Shown: one piece after another, positions 1 to 5,254 of the stretch | Numbering within the stretch: position 1 is the first letter of the stretch | Layout: each line of letters starts with the position of its first letter | Assembly: GCA_915063485.1 (NCBI GenBank) | Contig: CAJZDJ010000097.1 | Span: 1 to 5,989, forward strand | From: an uncultured Actinomyces sp. | Lineage (GTDB): Bacteria; Actinomycetota; Actinomycetes; Actinomycetales; Actinomycetaceae | DNA: 5,989 nucleotides | Direction of reading: 5' to 3' | Notes under the pieces: generated by a model | Databases searched by the model: none | Told to the model about the DNA's origin: nothing | Seen by the model: the letters and a program-made list of their open reading frames with translations, nothing else | Made by a program: the position numbers and the translations under genes

Positions 1-936
1 CTGATGATGCCCCTAGGTTTTAAGCCTGATCAGCGCGGGCGCCCAGACCTGCGTAACCACCGCAAGCTAGCGGTAATCGACGACGGCGTCGGCTTTGTTG
101 GCTCCCACAACCTCATTGACCCCTTCTACGAAACCAACCTGCGCGGCCCTGGACGCGAGTGGAAAGACCTATCCGTGCAGCTAGGCGGGGCTATCGTGGC
201 TGAGCTTGGGGGTGTATTCGCCATGGACTGGTACGCCGAAACCGGCAAAATTTTCGTTGGTGCCCGCTCCCAGGCCGTAAGCGATGAGGATATCTCCCAG
301 GTAGAAACCGCTGGTCTGAGCGCACTTGCTGCAGAGCTGGTTAATACCTCGGCGGCGTGGGAAAAAGACTTGGCCGACGGCGTCGTAAACGCCATGCAGA
401 TCGTCCCTTCAGGGCCGGGCTACTCCACTGAACCAAACCTGCGCATGTTCACCTCACTGATCCACAATGCACGTCGGCGGGTAACTATCACCAGCCCATA
501 TTTTGTGCCCGACGAGTCGCTGCTGGCCGCCATGACTAGCGCAGCCTACCGTGGTGTGGATGTGCAGCTGTTTGTGGGTGCCAGTGGCGATAACTTCCTG
601 GTGCGCCACGCCCAACGCTCCTACTATGCGGCGCTACTGGATGCCGGGGTGCGTATCTTTCTCTACCCCTCCCCCACGGTTTTGCACGCCAAATACATGA
701 CCGTTGATAACGAAGTGGGAGTGATCGGCTCCTCCAACATGGATTCGCGCTCATTCCTGCTCAACTATGAGCTGATGCTGCTGTGTTTCGGGGGCGATCT
801 TGACGACAAGCTGCGCGCTAATGACGCCAAATATCGCTCCCTGAGCCACGAGCTAACCAGCCAGGAATGGGCGCGCGAGCCACGTCACCGCCGCTGGGTG
901 GATAACGCCTGCCGCCTAGCTGCGGCAGTTTTGTAG
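1..936 (+). CDS. cls: Cardiolipin synthase / phospholipase D-like protein, C-terminal part (5' end outside window)
   Basis: Membrane-associated enzyme expected to join two phosphatidylglycerol molecules, or a related phosphatidyl donor and acceptor, to make cardiolipin. Both HKD catalytic motifs of the PLD superfamily are visible. Numbering from the ATG at position 4, the first is H19-R-K21...D26 followed by FVGSHN, and the second is H228-A-K230...D235 followed by IGSSN. Between them lies the family-typical segment ITSPYFVPDE near residue 165. The frame is open to base 1 and HKD1 sits only about 20 residues in, whereas full-length bacterial cardiolipin synthases (about 480-500 residues) have two membrane segments and a PLD half-domain before it. 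The ATG at 4 is therefore taken as internal and roughly 170-200 residues are missing. The stop is TAG at 934-936. The gene converges on, and overlaps by 52 bp, the permease gene on the other strand. A different PLD-family phosphatidyltransferase is possible; the superfamily assignment is firm. Confidence 0.9.
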   Translation: MMMPLGFKPDQRGRPDLRNHRKLAVIDDGVGFVGSHNLIDPFYETNLRGPGREWKDLSVQLGGAIVAELGGVFAMDWYAETGKIFVGARSQAVSDEDISQVETAGLSALAAELVNTSAAWEKDLADGVVNAMQIVPSGPGYSTEPNLRMFTSLIHNARRRVTITSPYFVPDESLLAAMTSAAYRGVDVQLFVGASGDNFLVRHAQRSYYAALLDAGVRIFLYPSPTVLHAKYMTVDNEVGVIGSSNMDSRSFLLNYELMLLCFGGDLDDKLRANDAKYRSLSHELTSQEWAREPRHRRWVDNACRLAAAVL

Positions 937-1769
937 AGCAGGCCGTGACCGGGGGCTAACAGCCAGGCCAGGGCAAACATTACGCCCAGCACCAACACAA
1001 TCGTGGCGCCCGTAGGCAAATCAGCTGACCAGCTCAAATACACTCCCAGCAGGCTCCCTAACGCCCCTAGCAGCGGGCCCATAATCATCATGGTCAGTAA
1101 GCGGTCAGTCAGTAAGCGGGCTGTGGCCGCCGGGATTACCAGCAGCGCCAACACCAAAATATTGCCGATAGTCTGCACGGAAATCACCACCGCTAAGCTC
1201 ACGCACACATACAGGGCAATATCTAAAGCCAACACCGGCAGCCCTGCCGCGCGGGCAGTTTCACGGTCCAGGCTTACCGCCACAATCTCTTTATTTAGGG
1301 CTGCGATCAGCCCAATCACCACTGCTGCCCCGATCAGCGCCACCGGCACTTCACGCGCCGGCACGCCGGTAATAGAGCCGAATAGGAACTGTTGCAGCGA
1401 GCCGCTATAGCCTGGGGCGCGCGAAATAATTACCACCCCTAAAGCAAATGCCCCCACAAACAGCACCCCAATGATGGAGTCTTCTTTAAGCCTGCGGTTT
1501 TGGGCTAGTAGCGCCACGGTTACCGCCGTCAGAATCCCGGCTACCGCGCCCCCAAGCACCAGGTTAGTGCCGCTAACGAAGGCCACCGCCAGGCCGGGAA
1601 ACACAGAGTGAGCGACGGCGTCGCCAATAAAAGCCATCCCACGCAACACCACATGGGCCCCCACCACCCCGCAAACTAGGGCGCTAGTGATAGCAATTAG
1701 CAAAGCCCTGGGTAGGAAGGCCAGCTGCGGGTTTAGTAGGTCATTTAGAAAATCAATTGGGGTTAACAA
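885..1769 (-). CDS. Metal-type ABC transporter permease, ABC-3 family (anchored-repeat type)
   Basis: Integral membrane subunit of a zinc/manganese/iron-class importer (ABC-3 family, PF00950; probably the TIGR03770 group). The 294 residues form about eight hydrophobic spans. Family hallmarks are GAHVVLRGMAFIGDAVAHS near residues 37-55, DSIIGVLFVGAFALG near 97-111, LFGSITG near 129-135, LDRETARAAGLP near 167-178 (the cytoplasmic segment expected to contact the ATPase), ILVLALLVIPAATARLL near 204-220, and SADLPTGA near 248-255. Length is normal for the family. The start is a TTG at 1769-1767, one base after the ATPase stop. The frame meets a TGA just upstream, and AGGGA at 1783-1779 gives a Shine-Dalgarno sequence 9 nt away, so TTG is the best candidate. 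It is the last gene of the minus-strand cluster. Its last 17 codons, after the final membrane span, run into cls and encode a short basic tail ending TQRR. Confidence 0.93.
   Translation of the reverse strand: MLTPIDFLNDLLNPQLAFLPRALLIAITSALVCGVVGAHVVLRGMAFIGDAVAHSVFPGLAVAFVSGTNLVLGGAVAGILTAVTVALLAQNRRLKEDSIIGVLFVGAFALGVVIISRAPGYSGSLQQFLFGSITGVPAREVPVALIGAAVVIGLIAALNKEIVAVSLDRETARAAGLPVLALDIALYVCVSLAVVISVQTIGNILVLALLVIPAATARLLTDRLLTMMIMGPLLGALGSLLGVYLSWSADLPTGATIVLVLGVMFALAWLLAPGHGLLYKTAAARRQALSTQRR
909..932 (+). terminator. Possible intrinsic terminator inside the 3' end of cls
   Basis: A perfect 7-bp inverted repeat is present: CTGCCGC at 909-915 and GCGGCAG at 922-928, with a 6-nt loop CTAGCT, followed directly by TTTT at 929-932. 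The layout resembles a short Rho-independent terminator for plus-strand transcription, but it lies within the last codons of the cls reading frame, just before the TAG at 934-936. The T tract is short and the region is GC-rich, so chance is a real alternative. On the minus strand no T tract follows the stem, so it would act in one direction only. Confidence 0.35.
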
Positions 1770-1770
1770 C

Positions 1771-2499
1771 TTAACTCATCCCTAGGGCTTGCAGCAGCGG
1801 GTTATCTGCGCGCACTTGGAAAGTACGCATCCACAGGTCTTTGTCTTTAAGCTGGCTAGGCGGGGCGCAAGCCAAATCGGTGCGGTTAAGCAGGCACAAA
1901 TACTCGCACTGCGCCTGGGCCGCCACCAGATCATGGGTGGACATAAGCACGGCCACGCCCGCCTGGCTCAGCTCTTTAAACAGATCCGTTAGCAGCTCCT
2001 GGGTGGGCATATCCAAGCCCGTAAAAGGCTCATCCAACAGCAGCAGATGCGGTTTTAACGCCAACGCCCGGGCCACCAGCACCCGCTGGCGCTGCCCACC
2101 CGAAAGCTGCTCTACCGGCCGCGAGCGCAAATCACTCATGCTTACCTGTTCTAGAGCACAGTCGGCGGCTTCTAGGTGCTCTGGGCGGGGCCGACGTAGC
2201 CAGCCGAGCCTGCCGGTGAGCCCGCTTAACACCACCTGGCGCACGTTGATGGGAAAATCCCAGGCGAAAGCGTGGCGTTGGGGCACATAGCCAATGGCGC
2301 GTCGGTCAATGCGTTGGCCTTGCCAGGTGATAGTGCCGCTGCTGGGCACAAGCCCTAAAATGGCCCGCAGCAGCGTGGTTTTGCCGGCCCCATTGGGCCC
2401 GATCAGCCCCATGAACTGACCTTGGTCTAGCTTCAAGTTGACCTCTTGTAGCACGCTGCGGCCGCCCAGCTGCACGCTGAGTTGGTTTACTTCTAGCAT
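1771..2499 (-). CDS. Metal-type ABC transporter ATP-binding protein (anchored-repeat type)
   Basis: Cytoplasmic ATPase that powers the adjacent permease (ABC_tran, PF00005; probably TIGR03771). All nucleotide-binding motifs are intact. Numbering from the ATG at 2499: Walker A GPNGAGKTT at 34-42, Q-loop glutamine 74 in GYVPQ, signature LSGGQ at 132-136, Walker B LLLLDEP with Asp156 and catalytic Glu157, D-loop TGLD at 160-163, and switch His189 in STHD. The context around the Q-loop (YVPQRHAFAWDFPINVRQVV) is typical of zinc/manganese importers. The 242-residue length is normal. A GTG at 2505 would give 244 residues and a 4-bp GTGA overlap with the upstream stop. I prefer the ATG because AGGAAA at 2511-2506 lies 6 nt before it but directly abuts the GTG. 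The gene is coupled to the binding-protein gene upstream and to the permease gene 1 bp downstream. Confidence 0.94.
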   Translation of the reverse strand: MLEVNQLSVQLGGRSVLQEVNLKLDQGQFMGLIGPNGAGKTTLLRAILGLVPSSGTITWQGQRIDRRAIGYVPQRHAFAWDFPINVRQVVLSGLTGRLGWLRRPRPEHLEAADCALEQVSMSDLRSRPVEQLSGGQRQRVLVARALALKPHLLLLDEPFTGLDMPTQELLTDLFKELSQAGVAVLMSTHDLVAAQAQCEYLCLLNRTDLACAPPSQLKDKDLWMRTFQVRADNPLLQALGMS

Positions 2500-2501
2500 G
2501 G

Positions 2502-5159
2502 TCACTTTCCTGATGGCTGTGCTTTTAGCGCGTTGGTGGTGCTGGTGGCGTCGCCTACCGCAAAGCGCAAGGTGGTGGTGGTGGCCTGGTAGGTTTTACC
2601 GTCCACACCGGTAGCTTTGAAGGAGACTTTGACCAGGTAAATGCCAGGTTTGGAGAAAATCCAGTTGGCGTGCACGTGGGTGTTGGTATCCACCCAGATG
2701 TCTTGGGCGCTGGCGGCAGAGTCGGCCAGCACTTTGGGTTTACCGAAGGTGCCTTCTTGCAAAATCAGCCAGCTGCGGCCGGGGCCTTTAACCTGCTCGA
2801 TGCGCATGTTTACCCCGCCTTGGATCAGCTTGGTTACGGCTGGGTCTTGGGTGTTCCATCCCAGCCATACCAGCTGGGTTTTTTGGGTTTGAGGTAGCAC
2901 ATAGACGCGCTTGGAGTCGGCTAGGAATTTGTAGTCTTCACCTTGCGGTACTTGGATTAGGGCGCCATCGCGTACGCGCAGCACGGTTTTGTTGGGGTCG
3001 CGCCATACAGGTGAGGCTGCTGAATCATCTCGTAGGGACACGGTTAGTTTGCCGCCGATTAGGCGCGGGCCTAGGTCTACGTGTCCAGCTTCGATTACCG
3101 CTGGGGTTTGTGAGGTGGGCTCGTTTGCGGCCACGTTTTGCTCTAGGGCCGGGTCAGCACTGGGGGTGGCTGAAGTGGCCGGGTTGGTGGCTGCGCGGCC
3201 AGGGACGCCGCTAGTGGGGGCCGTGGTAGCGCCGGCCGCACTGGGGGTGGCGCCGCTAGTGGGCACCCTCTTACCTGCATTAGCACTGCCCGGGGTTTTT
3301 GCCGACGACGCCGCTTGGTTTGCGATAGGCCTACCACCTAGGCAGCGAGCCAGGGAGTTGGCATTAAAACGCATCATCGCCTGATAGGTGGGGGCCTGGT
3401 TATCCAGGGTGTCGCCGTAAAGCGGGCACACTTTCACCCCGGCTTCACTGGCCACCACTTTCAAGGTGGAGCGGGTGCGGGCCAGATTTGGCTCTAAAAA
3501 CACCGCTTTAATATGTAGGTCCTTAATGGTGGCGGCGAGTTTACGCCGATCAGCCAGGGAGGGCTCACTAGCCGGGTTGGGAGCCACGAAACCAGCCACT
3601 TTAAGCCCATAGGCGTTAGCCAGGTAAGCGTAGGCATCATTAGTGGTTACCAGTTGGCGGTTAGCTTCACTAATAGTGTCCAGAGTGCTTTTAACCTGGG
3701 TGTCTAGCTGGGCCAGCTGGTTTAGGTAGCGTGCGGCGTTAGCCTCATAGACACTCGCCCCGGCCGGGTCAACCTGCTTGAGTTTGGCGCAGATTACCTT
3801 CACATAGGCGGCCGCGTTGTGCACGTCATGCCACAGGTGTGGATCAATTTCCCCATGCACGTGTTTGCCCAGTACAGCCTGGGGCAGGATGTAGGCTTGC
3901 GTGCCCGCACGGCCCACAAAACCGTAGCCTTGAGGCACTTGGGCTAGGGTGCGCGTGGGTACATCCACCACTACCCGCTGCGGGTCTAGGGCTACGTGGC
4001 CTGGTACGTGGGCCGCCCCAGCTACGACGACGTCGCTCTGGCTGGGTGCGCTGGCGCCGTCGCTGGGGGTCGGGCTGGCAGAGCCACCAGGGCTGGGCGC
4101 GGCGCTAGCTGAGTTGGCGCTCGCAGTGGGACTAGCCCCGCTGGGCGCGGCGCTAGCTGAAGCACTGGCTGAGCTAGCGCCCGGGTTCGTGTTGGCGCTC
4201 GCAGCGGGGCTGGGAGTGCTCGCGCTCGCAGCGGGGCTGGGAGTGCTCGCGCTCGCGGTTTTAGCGGCTGACGGCCAAGCCTGGCCGCTAGCCTGCTTGT
4301 CGGCTACCAGCGTGATGCGGCCAGCTTCTAGATCCACGCTCACATCGCCGTGGCCCGGGCCCAAAACCACCCGACCTTCACGCTTAGCTACAGCGGCGGC
4401 GTCGACCCCCACCGCGAAAGTAAACGTGGCGGTTTTAAACTCCACGTTTTTACCCTTAACCGGGCGCAGGCGGGCCTTAAACTGCACCCGATATACTCCC
4501 GGCTTAGTGAAAGCCCAACTCATATGCTGGTGGGCGTCAGCCGGCAAACTGACAGTGTCATGTTTATAGTCGCTGGCCGCGTCAAACCCGTCGTGACTGG
4601 AAAACCCCAGCTCCGGGGTGCCGAAAGTGGTGGTCAGGTAGGAGCTGGCTTGACCCGGGCCCTGCACCGAAACCACCTGCAAATCAACCTCACTGGCCCG
4701 GTTAGCGCCATAACGCTTACCGTCACCAGACACGCGCATCCCCAGCCATAGGGTATCTAAGGCCCGATCCTCAACCAGCGGCAAAATCGTGGCCCCCTGC
4801 TTGGCGGCCTCCTCGGCGATAGACACTGACTGGGCGCTAGCAGGCAGGTTGGCATCCAAGGCGCGAATAATCGAATGCTGCTCCAGCAACAGGTAGTTAC
4901 TAAAAGCCAAATCCGCATAGGCCACATCCCGAATAGCCCGCAGTGAGGGCTCATAGGAGTGCGGATCGGCGCCGTCGGGAACTAGCTGGGAGACCGTAGC
5001 CCGGTCTCCCGCCACATTACGCACTAGATCGGCCAGAATGCCGGTGGTGGTGACCACCCGCAACTGGCCGTCGCGGGCGGGATCTACGCCGACACCGGCG
5101 CAGCCCGCCACTAACGTTAAAACTAGTGCAGCCTGAATTACAGACTTAACTAAGCCCAT
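2502..5159 (-). CDS. ZnuA/PsaA-like metal-binding lipoprotein with inserted and C-terminal surface-anchored repeat domains
   Basis: Extracellular substrate-binding subunit of the importer, 885 residues against about 300 for a plain ZnuA/PsaA protein. Residues 1-20 are a lipoprotein signal peptide with lipobox VAGC (Cys20). The ZnuA fold (PF01297) is split. The first half, about 31-126, contains DPHSYEP with metal-ligand candidate His67. The second half, about 436-607, contains EIDPHLW (His441), TTNDAYAYL (Asn507 where His or Glu is usual), FLEPN (556 region) and LYGDTL (Asp583). Between the halves, at about 127-435, is an insert with WLG, GPG and HQHMSWAFTKPGVY motifs, then a Ser/Ala/Pro linker (297-374), as known for TIGR03772. 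A second linker (about 608-688) leads to a further full repeat domain (690-869) with HVHANWIFSKPGIY. The ATG start overlaps the upstream wall-protein gene by 10 bp, with a weak AGGCGGA ribosome site before it. The family assignment is firm; the transported ion is not evident. Confidence 0.9.
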   Translation of the reverse strand: MGLVKSVIQAALVLTLVAGCAGVGVDPARDGQLRVVTTTGILADLVRNVAGDRATVSQLVPDGADPHSYEPSLRAIRDVAYADLAFSNYLLLEQHSIIRALDANLPASAQSVSIAEEAAKQGATILPLVEDRALDTLWLGMRVSGDGKRYGANRASEVDLQVVSVQGPGQASSYLTTTFGTPELGFSSHDGFDAASDYKHDTVSLPADAHQHMSWAFTKPGVYRVQFKARLRPVKGKNVEFKTATFTFAVGVDAAAVAKREGRVVLGPGHGDVSVDLEAGRITLVADKQASGQAWPSAAKTASASTPSPAASASTPSPAASANTNPGASSASASASAAPSGASPTASANSASAAPSPGGSASPTPSDGASAPSQSDVVVAGAAHVPGHVALDPQRVVVDVPTRTLAQVPQGYGFVGRAGTQAYILPQAVLGKHVHGEIDPHLWHDVHNAAAYVKVICAKLKQVDPAGASVYEANAARYLNQLAQLDTQVKSTLDTISEANRQLVTTNDAYAYLANAYGLKVAGFVAPNPASEPSLADRRKLAATIKDLHIKAVFLEPNLARTRSTLKVVASEAGVKVCPLYGDTLDNQAPTYQAMMRFNANSLARCLGGRPIANQAASSAKTPGSANAGKRVPTSGATPSAAGATTAPTSGVPGRAATNPATSATPSADPALEQNVAANEPTSQTPAVIEAGHVDLGPRLIGGKLTVSLRDDSAASPVWRDPNKTVLRVRDGALIQVPQGEDYKFLADSKRVYVLPQTQKTQLVWLGWNTQDPAVTKLIQGGVNMRIEQVKGPGRSWLILQEGTFGKPKVLADSAASAQDIWVDTNTHVHANWIFSKPGIYLVKVSFKATGVDGKTYQATTTTLRFAVGDATSTTNALKAQPSGK
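2506..2511 (-). promoter_or_regulatory. Shine-Dalgarno that decides the ATPase start
   Basis: AGGAAA on the minus strand (2511 down to 2506) is followed by GTGACC and then ATG at 2499-2497. The 6-nt spacer suits the ATG; for the in-frame GTG at 2505 the spacer would be zero. The site lies within the last codons of the upstream binding-protein gene, whose stop TGA is at 2504-2502, as expected for translational coupling. Confidence 0.6.
2553..3092 (-). other. C-terminal surface-anchored repeat domain of the binding protein
   Basis: Encodes residues about 690-869. The blocks appear in the same order as in the neighbouring wall protein: GHVDLGPR, a short RDD strand, LIQVPQG, VYVLPQ, WLGWNT, QVKGPG, NTHVHANWIFSKPGIY and LRFAVG. 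It is a complete second copy of the domain, beyond the single insert described for this type of binding protein, and is joined by a Thr/Ala/Pro-rich linker. After it only a short polar tail remains, with no sorting signal or membrane anchor, so the protein is held by its N-terminal lipid alone. Confidence 0.7.
3096..3332 (-). other. Second low-complexity linker of the binding protein
   Basis: Encodes residues about 610-688, rich in Ala, Thr, Ser, Pro and Gly (for example SGATPSAAGATTAPTSG). It connects the end of the ZnuA fold (ARCLGG) to the C-terminal repeat domain. Short DNA blocks such as CACTGGGGGTGGC recur near 3169 and 3240, but there is no long exact repeat. It probably lets the C-terminal domain reach away from the lipid-anchored transporter. 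Confidence 0.65.
4038..4271 (-). repeat. Low-complexity Ser/Ala/Pro/Thr linker coding region with internal repeats
   Basis: Encodes residues 297-374 of the binding protein, almost entirely Ser, Ala, Pro, Thr and Gly, and probably a flexible, possibly glycosylated, tether. It is built from short repeated units. A 21-bp exact repeat occurs at 4092-4112 and 4140-4160, 48 bp apart and in frame (ASAAPS). A perfect 27-bp tandem duplication lies at 4195-4248. The related block beginning GTTGGCGCTCGCAG recurs at 4113 and 4191. Growth by in-frame duplication is the simplest explanation. Confidence 0.8.
4195..4256 (-). repeat. 27-bp tandem repeat, two exact copies plus an 8-bp partial
   Basis: Bases 4195-4221 and 4222-4248 are identical, and 4249-4256 begin a third copy. 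The unit is a multiple of three, so copy-number changes keep the frame. Each copy adds nine residues of the form SASTPSPAA to the binding-protein linker. Confidence 0.9.
5100..5159 (-). other. Lipoprotein signal peptide of the binding protein
   Basis: Encodes residues 1-20: a short N-region with Lys5, a hydrophobic stretch (VIQAALVLTLVAG) and lipobox VAGC ending at Cys20. Signal peptidase II cleavage before Cys20 and lipidation would tether the protein to the outer face of the membrane next to the permease, the usual location of Gram-positive binding proteins. Confidence 0.85.
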
Positions 5160-5254
5160 GCCATCCGCCTGCGTGCTACCAGCACCGCAACCGCCAGCAA
5201 CATAAGACCACCAGCAACATTCAAGGCGCCGCTAACCGCACCGGTTTTAGCCAA
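5150..5254 (-). other. Cell-wall sorting signal (LAKTG, membrane span, basic tail)
   Basis: LAKTG is encoded at 5254-5240, followed by a hydrophobic span of about 20 residues and RRRMAWA at the C-terminus. The LAxTG form, rather than LPxTG, is the motif associated with class E sortases of GC-rich Actinobacteria. Cleavage between Thr and Gly would covalently attach the protein to peptidoglycan. No sortase gene lies in the window. Confidence 0.85.

Larger units (their letters stand above)
3852..4781 (-). other. Surface-anchored repeat insert within the ZnuA-like fold
   Basis: This segment encodes residues 127-436 of the binding protein. It starts after the first ZnuA lobe and ends at the EIDPHLW motif that opens the second. 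It contains LWLG, VQGPG, HQHMSWAFTKPGVY and TFAVG, then GHGDVSVDL, the low-complexity linker, and PGHVALDP...LAQVPQG...YILPQ. These blocks match those of the C-terminal copy (HVDLGPR, LIQVPQG, VYVLPQ, WLGWNT, VKGPG, HVHANW, FAVG) but in a rotated order. The similarity was read by eye; the exact boundaries are approximate. Confidence 0.65.

Noticed and set aside
4..936. ATG at position 4 as the real start of the cls gene
   Set aside because: The first HKD motif would begin about 19 residues in, without the membrane segments and first PLD half-domain. The frame is open to base 1, so the gene is simply cut by the window.
1003..1410. Plus-strand open frame of 135 residues
   Set aside because: It lies antisense within the permease gene, which has strong family motifs. 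The predicted protein resembles nothing known to me and is a low-stop GC-rich shadow.
3096..3332. Possible gene break or frameshift in the middle of the binding protein
   Set aside because: The frame is continuous from ATG to stop, domain motifs are found on both sides in the same frame, and the segment has the composition of a linker.
4038..4271. Repeats considered as a CRISPR array or mobile-element footprint
   Set aside because: The units are short, directly adjacent or overlapping, in frame and without unique spacers. They encode a low-complexity protein linker.
3949..4569. Plus-strand open frame of about 206 residues, rich in Ala and Leu
   Set aside because: It is antisense to the Ser/Ala/Pro linker and adjoining domain of the binding protein. 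Its composition is explained by the repeats on the other strand, and it has no recognisable motif.
4757..4954. Small minus-strand open frame in a different frame from the binding protein
   Set aside because: It overlaps the first ZnuA lobe and the start of the insert, has no ribosome site or motif that I can see, and is explained as an out-of-frame shadow.
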